DNA from: Bubalus kerabau
Lineage: Eukaryota; Chordata; Mammalia; Artiodactyla; Bovidae
Direction of reading: 5' to 3'
Length of the DNA stretch: 64,000 nt
Assembly: GCF_029407905.1 (NCBI RefSeq)
Contig: NC_073628.1
Span: 61,636,501-61,700,500 of the forward strand
A program made the position numbers and the translations under genes. Positions 33,468 through 45,372 of the stretch are shown piece after piece. Every line of letters starts with the position of its first letter. Positions within the stretch are counted from its first letter, which is position 1. The notes below the pieces were generated by a model. That model made no database searches. It was not told the DNA's origin and worked only from the letters and a program-made list of their open reading frames with translations.

Positions 33468-33807
33468 CTGTTGTGCTGTGCTTAGTGGCACAGTCCTATC
33501 TGATTCTTTCTGACCGACCCCATGGAATAGGTAGCCTGCTAGACTCCTTTGTCCATGGGGATTTTCCAGCAAGAATACTGGAATGGGTTGCCATGCCCTC
33601 CTCCAGGGGATCTTCCCAATTCAGGGATCAAACTGAGGTCTCCTGCATTCATTGCAGGAGGATTTGTTACCATCTGGGCCACCAGGGAAGCTTATGAATA
33701 CTTGGGTGAGTAGCCTATGGATTCTCCAGGGAATCTTCCTAACTCAGAAATCAAACTGGGGTATCCTGCATTGGAGGAAGATTCTTTACTAGCTAAGCCA
33801 GGAAGCC
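33468..33807 (-). mobile_element. Bov-tA family SINE, extended two-part copy
   Basis: A reversed Bov-A unit and tRNA head (to about 33692) is followed by a second reversed head-like unit (GGTATCCTGCATTGGAGGAAG, GCTAAGCCAGGAAGCCC). The 13-bp duplication CAGAGCTAAGCTT at 33455-33467 and 33808-33820 brackets both, so they moved as one element. Confidence 0.93.
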
Positions 33808-33820
33808 CAGAGCTAAGCTT

Positions 33821-34107
33821 AAGCAGGATCATTATCCTAAACTGAATATATGCCATGGTAGGAGGAAAAAAAGAGAACCCAGCAGTGCTGTTTCCTCTCT
33901 ATGGAAGGAAACATTGCATATGTGTGTGAACAGGTACAGACAATCCATGGAAGAGCTGGAACCCTGTAGGATGTATAAAGAAATATTAACCCTAAATACT
34001 GTGTGACAAGTATGTGATAAGTCCATAAATAGTTGAGAAAAGACACCTGAGCAGAAAGGCCTTCGTAGGCTACCCAACAGAAAATAGTGTTCTTATCCAC
34101 TTGTGTT
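33821..34107. other. Unassigned sequence
   Basis: No repeat or gene recognised. Confidence 0.45.
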
Positions 34108-34307
34108 GTCATTTAATCTCTAAGTCATATCTGATTTTTAGTCTCTAAGTCATATCTTCTTGTAGCCCTCTGTCCATGGGATTTCCCAGGAAAGAATACA
34201 AGAATGGTTGGCATTCCCTTCACCAAGTGGTCTTCCAGACAGGGATGGAACCCACATCTCCTGCATCAGCAGGCAGATTCTTTACCATTGAGCCACTTGG
34301 GAAGCCC
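34108..34307 (-). mobile_element. Bov-tA SINE, diverged
   Basis: Reversed Bov-A unit with a short internal tandem duplication of a CTCTAAGTCATATC block at about 34118-34158, then reversed tRNA head (ATTGAGCCACTTGGGAAGCCC). Confidence 0.88.
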
Positions 34308-34340
34308 CTTACACATTTACTCCATGTTTGCTTTCCCCTT

Positions 34341-34616
34341 AGGAGAAGGCAATGGCACCCCACTCCAGTACTCTTGCCTGGAGGATCCCATGGACGGAGG
34401 AGCCTGGTAGGCTGTGGTCCGTGGAGTGGCTAAGAGTTGGACACGACCTAGTGACTTCACTTTCACTTTTCACTTTCATGCCTTGGAGAAGGAAATGGCA
34501 ACCCACTCCAGTGTTTTGCCTGGAGAATCCCAGGGATGGGGGAGCCTGGTGGGCTGCCGTCTGTGGAGTCACACAGAGTCGGACACGACTGAAGCAACTT
34601 AGCAGCTGCAGCAGCA
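34341..34616 (+). mobile_element. BOV-A2 SINE
   Basis: GGAGAAGGCAATGGCACC to CTTAGCAGCTGCAGCAGCA. Flanked by GCTTTCCC (from 34330 and from 34617), an 8-10 bp duplication. Confidence 0.95.
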
Positions 34617-34861
34617 GCTTTCCCTCTTGTACCCCTTAGAGACTGATCCAAATGGTTACTTGTTTATGATTTGCCTAAAGTGTGTCTTCATTTTGTTTAA
34701 TCTGTATCCCCACCCTCTACAATAGTAACCAGAATGTAGGATGAATGAATGAATGTATAAAACAAATATATAAAGATGTCATGCCACTTCCATTGTTGGA
34801 AGAGATTACTGCTCTGTAGGCTTCAAGGAGATAAAATCTGAGTTGGATTATAAAGAATATT
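34617..34861. other. Unassigned sequence with a short ATGA repeat
   Basis: Nothing recognised apart from three GAAT/ATGA units at 34740-34755. Confidence 0.4.
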
Positions 34862-35161
34862 AAAAGAAATCAACCCAGAATATTCGTTGGAAGGACTGAT
34901 AGCTGAAGTTGAAGCTCCAAAACTTTGGCCACCTGATGCAAAGAGCTGACTTATTAGAAAAGACCCTGATGCTGGGAAAGATTGAAGGCAGGAGGATATG
35001 GGGATGACAGAGAATGAAATGCTTGGATGGCATCACTGACTCGATGGACATGAATTTGAGCAAGCTCTGGGAGTTGGTGATGGACAGGGACGGCTGGTGT
35101 GCTGCAGTCCATGGGGTCTCAAAGAGTCGGACATGACTGAGCAACTGAACTGAAGTGAACT
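34862..35161 (+). mobile_element. BovB LINE, 3' end, older type
   Basis: Begins AAAAGAAATCAACCC and ends with the GAACTGAAGTGAACTGA terminus. 5'-truncated to about 300 bp. Confidence 0.94.
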
Positions 35162-35619
35162 GATGTATACATATATACAACACCAAAATTTACTTGCAAT
35201 TTTCCTCTCTAGTCTCCAAAAAGAAGTTAAAACAGGGATATTTTTCTTTCTCCATGGAAATTAGATTAGTAATACTGTCAGATTTTAATACAAATTCTGA
35301 AAAACTTCAGAATGAACTCTCTGGAGAAAATATGCAAAGGCCACCATATGTTCTCTTGTTTTTACCTTTCATGATTCATGAGTCCAGAGTCAGTTGTTAG
35401 AGACTTAAACTCCATATGAAACCAGAAAACTTATTTATTTTCAATAAGAAAAATGATTAATGTCTCACATTAGCAGCTTTTAGGAATTTGAGAAAATGTT
35501 TCCTACCACACATGGATGTATTAAGCATAATTTTTTTGAGGTAAAGATAAAAATTTATCTTGGGAATATTTATTTTTGTTCAGAAACTGAAGAAAGAATA
35601 GCTACAAAAGTCAATACTC
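35162..35619. other. Unassigned AT-rich sequence
   Basis: No recognised feature. Confidence 0.45.
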
Positions 35620-36559
35620 ATTCAGTTCAGTTGCTGAGTAGTGTCTGACTCTTTGCAACCTCTTGGACTGCAAGCATGCCAGGCCTCCCTGTCTATCACT
35701 AACTCCCAGAGTTCACTCAAACTCATTCCATTGAGTCAGTAGTGTCATCCAAACATCTCATCCTCTGTCATCCCCTTCTCCTGCCTTCACTCTTTCCCAG
35801 CATCAGGGTCTTTTCAAATGAGTGAGTTCTTTGCATCAGGTGCCCAAAGTATTGGAGTTTCAGCTTCAGCATCAGTCCTTCCAGTGAAGATTCAGGACTG
35901 ATTTCCTTTAGGACTGGTTGGATCCCCTTGAAGTCCAAGGGACTCTCAAGAGCCTTCTTCAACACCATAGTTCAAAAGCATCAGTTCTTTGGTGCTCAGC
36001 TTTCTTTATGGTCCAATTCTCACATCCATACATGACCACTGGAAAAAAACATAGCCTTGACTAGATGGACCTTTGTTGGCAAAGTAATGTCTCTGCTCTT
36101 TAGTATGATGTCTAGGTTGGTCATAGCTTTTCTTCCAAGGAACAAATGTCTTTTAATTTCATGGCTGCAATCACCATCTGCAGTGATTTTGGAGCCCCCC
36201 AAAATAAAGTCTGTCCTGTTTCCATTGTTTCCCCATCTGTTTGCCATAAAGTGATGGGGCTGGATACCATGATCTTAGTTTTTTGAACATTGAGTTTTAA
36301 GTCAACATTTTCACTCTCCATTTTCACTTCCAAGAGGCTCTTTAGTTCTTCTTTGCTTTCTGTCATAAGGGTGATGTCATCTGCATATCTGAGGTTATTG
36401 ATATTTCTCCTGGCAGTCTTGATTCCAGCTTGTGCTTCATTCAGTCCAGTGTTTCTCATGATGTACTCTGCATATAAGTTAAATATCAAGGTGACAGTAT
36501 ACAGCCTTGACATATTCCTTTCCTAATTTGGAACCAGTCTGTTGTTCCATGTCCAGTTT
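35620..36559 (-). mobile_element. BovB LINE, 3' 0.9 kb
   Basis: Reversed BovB from the CAGTTCAGTT terminus through the C-terminal region and the reverse-transcriptase palm to CCATGTCCAGTTTA. A minus-strand frame (36121-36513) keeps the YADD motif with DITLM after it. Frameshifts separate it from the downstream frames at 36020-36247 and 35768-35968. Confidence 0.95.
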
Positions 36560-36802
36560 AGGATGTGACATACATTTCTCTAAAAAGAAAATTTATTTAC
36601 ATATTTTTGTGCAAAGTGTATTTCTGTACACTCTTTAAAATGTTTGCAGATCACAGAAAACTTCTTTGTGGATATCTATTGATATTTGCAATATTAAATA
36701 TTAGACTTACAGGATAAATATTTATTTATTCCAAAAATGATAGAATGAATGTATTTGGTTAAAAGTGCCAATAAGTAACCTATTATGGGTTAGCATATTT
36801 CC
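36560..36802. other. Unassigned AT-rich sequence
   Basis: No recognised feature. Confidence 0.4.
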
Positions 36803-36892
36803 TAGTCCAGGGTATCTTCCTGAACTAGGTATTGAACCTGCATCTCTTGCATCTCCTGTGGGTTCTTTACCGCCATGCCACCTGGGAAGCCC
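36803..36892 (-). mobile_element. Bov-tA tRNA-derived head fragment
   Basis: Reversed head only: GGTATCTTCCTGAACTAGG, CTTGCATCTCCTGTGGG, GCCACCTGGGAAGCCC. Confidence 0.85.
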
Positions 36893-37687
36893 TGGTAGCA
36901 GATGGCTTGGTAGGATAAAGTGATTAAATGCTAGATATGTTCAGAAGACAGAGTTCTTAGAAATTTCTAACTGGTTGAATGGATTCTGTGAGAAAAGGAC
37001 GTGTGTAGAAAGACTCTAGTGTTCTTGACCTGAACTTTTGACATGACAATATCACCATTAATGATAATGGTTTCCACTTTGTGTAAGTTTGAACAAGATC
37101 AGTGTAGTTTTTACACAGGACATTTGAGGTATCTTTTAGATCCATAACATAAGATATTAAGTATGTAGTTGAATGGGATATATTGGACAGGGTTGAGGGA
37201 TGAGTTGATGCTAGAGATAAGGAGTTGCTCATCGTTAGACTGGGAATGTGTGTAGATTGAGAAGAAGAGAAAATACATACTTAAATACTTACATAGACCC
37301 TTCCCATATTAGGAAGATGGGCAGAAGAGAAAGAAGAAAAGACATCAGAAGAAGCAAACAGTGAAGTAGGGGTTCATTCAAGGGATTCTGAGTTTATTAG
37401 GTCAAGTGAAAAATAATAGGGCTGATTTTCTATATCAAATTTTGTCAACAATAAGATGAGAACTGATCATTGAATTTAACAACATGAAAACCAGGGGTGA
37501 CCATGATAAAAAGTTGCCTAGCGGTATTATAAGCAAAATCCTGATTACATTGATCCAAGAGAGAATAGGATCCTTAACATTAAGCTGGAAATCTTAGAAT
37601 ATTTTGAAGCAAAACACAATAGAGTCCTTTAAAACAATCTATTAATATCCTTCAACATCATATTTAGTTTTGTTATAAATCAAGGTT
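36893..37687. other. Unassigned sequence
   Basis: No repeat recognised. A 91-codon minus-strand frame (36957-37232) has no recognised domain. Confidence 0.4.
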
Positions 37688-37870
37688 TGTTGTTGTTTTT
37701 CAGTGACTAAGTCATGTCCTACTCTTTGTGACTCCATGGACTGCAACATGCCAGGCTCCCCTGTCCTTCACTATCTTCTGGAGTTTGTTCATCCTCATGT
37801 CCATTGAGTCGGTGATACTATCCAACTCAACTATCGTCTTCTACCACCCTCTTCTTCTTTTGCCTTCAAT
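37688..37870 (-). mobile_element. BovB 3' tip, old type
   Basis: Reversed, starting with GTTGTTGTTTTTCAGTGAC rather than CAGTTCAGTT, the older tail variant also seen at 63687. Ends in the 3' UTR. Confidence 0.88.
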
Positions 37871-38913
37871 ACTAAATATTACCCACTTTCAGATTTCGCA
37901 TTCTATTTAAAATTCTAAAAATAAGAAGTTCAAGAGAAAAAATACAGCATGTTTAAATAGGCATTTAACTCATAATATTATGGAAATTATAGTTTATCAA
38001 AATATGCAAGTTTATCAAATCTATGTGATCATTGCCAAAAAAGATGCTAGATTTTCAGCATTTTTAACTTTCTTTTATGTCAGGAGAAAGTCTTGTAAGA
38101 AGCACAGGGGACATATATAATCAATTTCATTCAAATAATTTTTTCTTAACCTGTATTGTAAATACAGAGAAATCAGTATAGTACCACTAATTATGTTTGC
38201 ATTAATCACATTAAATACACCTCAAAGAAATTATGCAGTTCACACTGCGATATCACAGTTGACATGTGCTTTCTTCCTTAATATGTGAAAAGTTACCTAA
38301 GCTTCACTAATTTTTAGTATTTTTAAAACTTTCAATTTATTTATTAAATCTTTTTTTTTTTTTTTTAAGCTCTGACTATCTTCTAGGCACATTTCCAGGA
38401 AAGTCAGCAAAGAAAACTGCTAAAATGTGTGTTTTCTGTCTATAATGCTTTGCAATTTTAAAAAACAAGAGGTCATAGAAGACTGCAATAAAATGGCAAA
38501 CATTTAGCAAAACTTAAATGCTAAATTGAAAACATTTGGCATGTTCTTCTATGCGCTGTACCCAGGACACATGATCAATCATGACATTCCCCCCCCCCCA
38601 CCCCAAATTGGCTTAAACTCTTTTTTTGAGTAAAAAAATATATAATATTTTTTGATATCAGGTGTAACACTATGTAACCATATCTGTTCTTGATGTACTG
38701 TGACTGTCCCAGAATTATAAAACTAAACTTTTGCCTTGACTCTATTTTTACAACCAAAGAGAAATGAAATGACATGGAAACCCAGAGAATAGAACCCTAA
38801 GGAATGAACCCAAAAATGAAGATATTTTTCAACCAGGCTTGAAAAATATCTGGAAACCACACATCTCTAAGAGATAAAGGAAAAGGAAGTGCAAGAAATA
38901 TTTGTAAGAAGTC
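37871..38913. other. Unassigned AT-rich sequence with homopolymers
   Basis: No gene or transposon recognised. A 16-T run lies at 38351-38366 and a C-rich homopolymer at 38588-38600. Confidence 0.45.
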
Positions 38914-39427
38914 TTTAGGGAGAGATGTATATTTAGGTATTTCCCCCATTTTTTGATTGGGTTGCTTTTTTCATGTTGATCTCCATGAGCTGTTTTATAT
39001 ATTTTGGAGGTTAATCCTTTGTTGCTTTGTTTGCAAATATTTTCTCCCATTCTGAGGGTTGTCTTTCTGTCTTAATTACCTAATTCTGAGGCAGGGTAAG
39101 AGACAGATGTGCAGAATGGACATATGGACACACAGAGGTTGGGAGGGGAGACTGGGACAAATTGGGAGATTAGGATATATATATATATATATCCCAATAT
39201 ACATATATATACACTACAATGTGTAAAATAGATAGCTAGTGGGAATGTGTTATAAAGCACAGGAAGCTAAGCTTGGTGCTTTGTGGTGATGTAGAGGGAT
39301 GGGATGGGGTTGGGGTGGGAGGGAGTCTTAAGAAGGGATGGATATATGTATGCATATGGTTGAAAGACTTCATTGTATGGCATAAACTAACACAACATTG
39401 TAAAACATTTATATTCCAATAAAAAAA
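38914..39427 (+). mobile_element. L1 with 5' inversion
   Basis: A short reversed ORF2 piece (about 38930-39072; ATTGGGTTGC, TTTGCAAATATTTTCTCCC) is joined to a forward L1 3' UTR (39073-39427) with an A tail. AAGAAGTC flanks it at 38906-38913 and 39428-39435. A (TA)n tract lies at 39175-39192. Confidence 0.82.
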
Positions 39428-39435
39428 AAGAAGTC

Positions 39436-39857
39436 AGAAGGGGAGTCTGTGATTCAAGACTAAGCCCTGGAAAAAATAAACTGAATGCATATTGCTGTGT
39501 TATAGCTTAGATATGGAACTAATAGAATAAATACAGAAAAGGTAGAAAAAATAAGAATAAACAAATATAATTGATAGAACATAAAGTAAGACAATAGGTA
39601 TGAATCTGAGAATCAGTCAATATAGTAAATCTGAATATGTTAAATTTCTGTTGTGAAAGGCAAAAAGGTTTATGGAAATGAATTCAACCATATGCATTTT
39701 TGCAAATGATTCACTAAATTATATTAATAGATATACAGAAAAGTTGAAAATGAAGAGTTAAAAGGTTTCAGGCTAGCAAGCAGACAGCTATATTAATGTT
39801 GTCAGATTAAAAAAAATTAAGAAAAACTTTAATACAACAGAGGACAGTTCAGATTAT
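39436..39857. other. Unassigned AT-rich sequence
   Basis: No recognised feature. Confidence 0.45.
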
Positions 39858-40494
39858 TGTTATGAACTAAATTCTTGTGTTATCAAGTTCAGGTGTAGAA
39901 GCCCTTATCCCCAGTGTGATGGTATTTGGAGATAAGACTACTAGGAGGTAATTAGAGTTTATGAGGTCATGAGAGTGGGATCCTTCTAGATTTTAGGATT
40001 AGTTCCCTTCTAAGAAGAGACCCCAAGAGTATAGTCTTTGTCTTTCCACTCACACATAAAAGAGGGGTCATGTAACCACATTATGAGATGGCAACTGCCT
40101 CCAAGCCAAGAGAAGAGGCCTCAGAATGAACCCTATCTTGATGGCACTTGGATTTTGGATTTGCCAGCCTGTAGAAGTGTGAGAGAGAAATTTATATTGT
40201 TTAATCTGGATGTGCATGCATGCATGCTAAGTTGCTTCAGTCATGTCTAAATTTTTGTGACCTTAGGGACCATAGCCTGGTAACCTGTCTGTCCGTGGGA
40301 TTCTCCAGTCAAGAATACCGGAGTGAGTTGCCATGCCCTCCTCCAGGGGACATTCCTGACTCATGAATTGAACACATGTCTTTTATGTCTCCTGCATTTG
40401 CAGGCAGGTTCTTTACCACTAGTACCACCTGAAAAGCCCCTTAATCTGCCCAGTCCATGGTATTTTATTATGGTAGGTCAAGCAAACTAAGACA
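39858..40494 (+). mobile_element. MST-like MaLR LTR (ERVL-MaLR), split by Bov-tA
   Basis: Solo LTR starting TGTTATGAACTAAATTC, with CCCCAGTGTGATGGTATTTGG, GAGGTCATGAGAGTGGGA, AGAAGAGACCCC, and the end CCCAGTCCATGGTATTTTATTATGG...ACTAAGACA. The whole layout matches MST-class MaLR LTRs. Possible 5-bp duplication ATTAT/GTTAT. A Bov-tA at 40209-40440 interrupts it. Confidence 0.85.
40209..40440 (-). mobile_element. Bov-tA SINE in MaLR LTR
   Basis: Starts with a (GCAT)n tail at 40213-40228, then reversed Bov-A unit and tRNA head. TTAATCTG flanks it at 40201-40208 and 40441-40448. Confidence 0.95.
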
Positions 40495-40579
40495 GTTATT
40501 TTGAGATAAAATCCATAATATTCATGGATATTTATACATGTAACTAGATATGTATTACAGCAAAAAAGTCACTATAAAA

Positions 40580-41310
40580 TTGAAGACACTGAACTTCTTT
40601 CAGAAAAGAAAAAACAATAACAAAAGTATAGGAATAAGAAATTTGATTGACACAACTGTAAATCTTGATCTAATGAATGTATATTGAACCATACACTCAC
40701 AAGTTCAGCATTTACACTCTTCTGAAGCATGTATAGAAACACTAGGTGATAGTTTCTGTGTATATAGTCTTAAAAGAACTCTCAAGTAATTTTAAAAGAA
40801 AAAGCCTAATTTTACTTAATACATTTTAAAAATGCAAAATGCTAGCCAAAATTATGCTTCACCATTAATTAAAATACACTTCTAAATAGTTATTGAATAA
40901 GAAGAAAATTTAAATTATCATTTTTAAGAACAGAAATATGTGCTTTGAGTAGTATAACAGGAAAATATATAAATAAAAAATGGCTAATGCTAAAACAAGG
41001 TTTATCCTATGAAAACCTATTTTATATAATAAACTCAAGGCAAGAGAAATCCTAAAAGGCAAAAAATAATAATTTTAAATAGAATAAAAAACTTTCATAT
41101 TCAGTAAAACTCAATGTTAGTCTTTTGGGAAACAAACAAAAGAAATACTGGCAAATTTGATCACTTATAAGTACATATAACCTTAGAAATAAAAAAGAGT
41201 AAAGACAGAGAGTAACTAGATAAAATTGTGGGAGCATATTATATATGTTTATGTCAATAAATTTAAAAATTTAAATAGCATAAATGCTTTTCTAGAGAAA
41301 AAAATCCATA
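40580..41310 (+). mobile_element. Probable ancient L1 ORF2 remnant
   Basis: AT-rich, stop-filled sequence with L1 ORF2-like blocks in order, e.g. GCATTTACACTCTTCTGAAG near 40710 and TATGTCAATAAATTTAAAAATTT near 41250. Weak. Confidence 0.45.
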
Positions 41311-41321
41311 CAGTAATTCTT

Positions 41322-41399
41322 TTTTAAAATATAAATTTATTTATTTTAATTGGAGGCTAATTACTTTACAATATTGCATTGGTTTTGCCATACATCAAG
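41322..41399 (-). mobile_element. L1 3' tip
   Basis: Reversed L1 terminus: AATTGGAGGCTAATTACTTTACAATATTGCATTGG. Confidence 0.8.
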
Positions 41400-41592
41400 T
41401 ATTTGATGAAGCAATTTTTTTTTCTTGAATAACATACAGCTCTTTGATGATATTACTGAAAAAATATAGAGAATGTTGCAATTCTGCCCATTCTAAGTTA
41501 TATACTTAAAAAACGGCCAACAATTAATACAAAAAGAAAGTTATGGAGGGTTTTTGTTTTCTTTTATCCCTTTCTGAAGGTATCATCAGCTG

Positions 41593-41802
41593 TTGTTGTT
41601 TAGTCGCTAAGTCATATCTGACTCTTTTGCGACCCCATGGACTGTAGCCTGTCAAGCTTCTCTGTCCATGGGATTTCTTAGGGAAGGATACTGGAGTGGG
41701 TAACCATTTCCTTCCCCAGGGCATCTTCCCAACCCGGAGAATGAACCCATGTCGCCTACATCGGCAGGCAGATTCTTTACCACTGAGCCTCCAAGGAAAC
41801 CC
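41593..41802 (-). mobile_element. Bov-tA SINE with 11-bp duplication
   Basis: Reversed Bov-A unit and tRNA head. Flanked by ATCATCAGCTG (41582-41592) and ATCATCAACTG (41803-41813). Confidence 0.94.
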
Positions 41803-41821
41803 ATCATCAACTGAGTCATCT

Positions 41822-41822
<1 letters not shown>

Positions 41823-41866
<44 letters not shown>
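41823..41866. repeat. Pure poly(A) run of 44
   Basis: 44 uninterrupted A, the longest homopolymer in the window. No recognised retroposon body lies immediately on its 5' side except the Bov-tA, whose orientation is opposite. Confidence 0.97.
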
Positions 41867-41869
<3 letters not shown>

Positions 41870-42273
41870 AGGCTCCAGTAGGCAGTGGTTCTAAAGTGGT
41901 TATGGTCTGGTTCCAGTCGTTTTAGGAGAAGGCATTTTGGATCTGTGGAAGGGAGTCAGCATCTCTCATTTGTATATACTTCTGAAATAATTCTGTATGT
42001 GTCCATATGGAATTTGTGACTTAATTTGAATATGAAGCTAATAAAAGCCAATTGGACTTCCAGTGTCTTGATCCATATCTACACTAGGCAGTCAAGACCC
42101 TGAGTAAGGAACATGACTGGTGAGAACCCCAGTCTAATTCCCAACAAGGTTTGGTTTCTACTGTGTTTGGAGTGATTTTTGAAAGTATGGGAATATTTAC
42201 ATTATTATTTTTAATTAACTTTTTAAGTAAACTATCCTTGTAAACTCATATACTTAATTAAGTAGTAAGTAAT
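41867..42273. other. Unassigned sequence
   Basis: No recognised feature in these 400 bases. Confidence 0.45.
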
Positions 42274-43642
42274 AATTTGAAAAACTCAGAAGTGGCCACG
42301 GGCCTGGAAAAGGGCAGTTTTCATTCCAATCCCAAAGAAAGGCAATGCCAAAGAATGTTCAAACTACCACACAATTGCACTCATCTCACACGCTAGTAAA
42401 GTAATGCTCACAATTCTCCAAGCCAGGCTTCATCAATATGTGAACCGTGAACTTCCTGATGTTCAAGCTGCTTTTAGAAAAGGCAGAGGAGCCAGAGATC
42501 AAATTGCTAACATCTGCTGGATCATCAAAAAACCAAGAGAGTTCCAGAAAAACATCTATTTCTGCTTTATTGACTATGCCAAAGCCTTTCACTGTGTGGA
42601 TCACAATAAACTGTGGAAAATTCTGAAAGAGATGGGAATACCAGGCTACCTGATCTGCCTCTCAAGAAACCTATATGCAGGTCAGGAAGCAACAGTTAGA
42701 ACTGGACATGGAACAACAAAATGGTTCCAAATAGGAAGAGGAGTACATCAGGCTGTATATTGTCACCCTGCTTGTTTAACTTCTATGCACAGTACATCAT
42801 GAGAAATGCTGGGCTGGAAGAAGCACAAGCTGGAATCAAGATAGGTGGGAGAAATATCAGTAACCTCAGATATGCAGATGACACCTTAAGGCAGACAGTG
42901 AAGAGGAACTAAACAGCCTCTTAGTGAAAGAGGAGAGTGAAAAAGTTGGCTTAAAATTCATCATTCAGAAAATGAAGATTATGGCATCTGGTCCCATCAC
43001 TTCATGGGAAATAGATGGTGAAACAATGGAAAGTGTTGGACTTTATTTTTTGGGGGCTCCAAAATCACTGCAGATGGTGATTGCAGCCATGAAATTAAAA
43101 GACACTTACTCCTTGGAAGGAAAGTTATGACCAATCTAGATAGCATATTCAAAAGCAGAGACATTACTTTGCCAACAAAGGTCCGTCTAGTCAAGGCTAT
43201 GGTTTTTCCTGTGGTCATGTATGGATGTGAGAGTTGGACTGTGAAGAAAGCTGAATGCTGAAGAATTGATGCTTTTGAACTGTGGTGTTGGAGAAGACTC
43301 TTGAGAGTCCCTCGGACTGCAAGGACATCCAACCAGTCCATTCTAAAGGAGATCAGCCCTGGGATTTCTTTGGAAGGAATGATGCTAAAGCTGAAACTCC
43401 AGTACTTTGGCCACCTCATGTGAAGAGTTGATGCATTGGAAAAGACTTTGATACTGGGAGGGATTGGGGGCAGGAGGAGAAGGGGACGACAGAGGATGAG
43501 ATGGCTGGGTGGCATCACTGGTTAGATGGACGTGAGTTTGAGTGAACTCCAGGTGTTGGTGATGGACAGGGAGGCCTGGCATGCTGCGATTCATGGGGTC
43601 GCAAAGAGTCAGACACGACTGAGCGACTGAACTGAACTGAAT
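42274..43642 (+). mobile_element. BovB LINE, 3' 1.4 kb
   Basis: Forward BovB from GAAAAACTCAGAAGTGGCC to GACTGAACTGAACTGAATAA: most of the reverse transcriptase, C-terminal region and 3' UTR. AATAAT-like sequence is present on both sides (42269, 43639), a weak duplication. Confidence 0.96.
42404..43130 (+). pseudogene. BovB reverse transcriptase relic
   Basis: Frames carry FIDYAKAFHCVDH (42565-42605; the usual aspartate of the FD motif is histidine) and RYADD (YADD at 42871-42882), followed by a small deletion and loss of frame. Frameshifts near 42750 and 42890. Confidence 0.92.
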
Positions 43643-43735
43643 AATAAATCTTTTATCTATCAAACTAGTGTTGCCCCATGAGTGAAGAGTTCTCTTGAAG
43701 GCTGTCTGTCTTGAGGGAGAGGAAGAAACAGAGCA

Positions 43736-43927
43736 GTTGTTTAGTTGCTCAGTCGTGTCTGTATTTTTGTGACTCCTTGGACTGCAGCATGCCAGACTTC
43801 CCTGTCCTTTACTATCTCCCAGACTTTGCTCAATCTCATGTCCACTGAGTCAGTAATGCCATCCAACCATCTCATCCACTGTCACTTCCTTCTCCTGCCC
43901 TCAGTCTTTCCCAGCATCAGGATCTTA
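43736..43927 (-). mobile_element. BovB 3' tip, old type
   Basis: Reversed, GTTGTTTAGTTGCTCAGTC to CCCAGCATCAGGATCTT. About 190 bp. Confidence 0.9.
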
Positions 43928-45191
43928 AAGCAGGGAGGATGTCTGATCCTCTGAGGTAGCAGATCATAAGATTGTGGGCTGCACCTCACGTATAAATTGC
44001 TAGAATAACAGGAATCCTTTCCCATGAATGCTGAAAACTGCCCTAGGAACCTAGAGTGTTTTTTGTATCAATGCTGGAAGCACCCAGTTATGCACTAGAA
44101 ACTGCAAAACTGCATAGCTGGAGAAAACTAATTTTGAGGAGGCAGTAACTAAGGTTAGTTTCAGAGATAATGGTTGTGAGTCAGGGTTTCTAAACTAAGA
44201 AACACTTTAAAAAATGTTTCTTCTATCTCTCCATATCAGACCAAAATTGGCCTTCTAAGAAAGCCAGCACACAATGGAAAAAAGCAATCCAGAGATACTT
44301 AGATATTTCAAACACATTATGTGGAATAGTTTTTGTTGACCTCTTTTAGCAAGATATTTAAAATAGTCTTTATGTTCTGCCATAGAATTTTCCAGTATTT
44401 CTATTTAGTAATTTTTACATGATGATTCTTAGTTTCTTGATGCTGCTATGTAATTACTTCTCAGAAGCAAGACTAGGCCCATTTTTCTTATTTCTACTGA
44501 GTTAGTGTTCATTTTGGCAGTCACTATAATTATATTGTGCTGAATTCAGGAACACTGGTCAGAAAATTAAAATGCAAATGGGTGCAGCACTATTACAGTG
44601 CACATACTAGTTTCCCTATAAATGATTTCACAAGTCTAACATTCTTGTCTCTCCAAAGACTTTCAAAACACTACAAAAGGAATATTATCAAAAACATTTT
44701 TTCTAACTCAAGCCAAAACAAGTGGAAGAAAACAAAAACATAAAAGGAGCAAAGCAATCTCTGTAATTATACTTGCAAAAATGTTTCATTTTCCCGAAAT
44801 ATCACATGTTATTTTTAGCAGTACTTATTTTGCATGTTTTATATTATACAGTTACTGGAAAAAAACTGTTCTTGAGAATCAAGTCCATTACATAAAAATA
44901 GCCCTCTTCTGTTAAAGTAGTTTGAATAAAAAACAAACTTCTCTAATATATTCATTATTGTAATTATATTTTTTAAACAGATAAATCTATTTAAAAAAAT
45001 AAGTTTTTCTGGGATAGGAAAGCTTCATCTCAAAAGTGATGAGAGAGAGATTTATAAAATCAAAGAATCTAGAAATGCAAATAGTTGATCCAGACAACAA
45101 AAGGAAAAGAATAACATTCTCAAGTAATGATAAAGCTTCTAGAAAGATTTTAATAGTAGCGGGGACCATTTGAGTATTCTTATTAAAGGAA
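43928..45191. other. Unassigned AT-rich sequence
   Basis: No recognised repeat, gene or RNA in 1.26 kb. Short AT-rich frames only. Confidence 0.45.
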
Positions 45192-45372
45192 TGGGATTCG
45201 TTAGTGGCTCAGATGTAAAGAATCTGCCTGCAGTGGAGGAGACCTGGGTTCAATCCCTGGGTTTAAAAGATCCCCTGAAGGTGGAAATGCCAACCCATTC
45301 CAGTATCCTTGCCTGGAGAGTCCCATAGACAGAGGAGCTTGGTGGGCTACAGTCACTGGGTTGGAAAAGAAT
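45192..45372 (+). mobile_element. Bov-tA SINE, diverged
   Basis: Head (GTTAGTGGCTCAGATG, GGTTCAATCCCTGGG) then Bov-A unit to CTACAGTCACTGGGTTGG. Confidence 0.9.
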
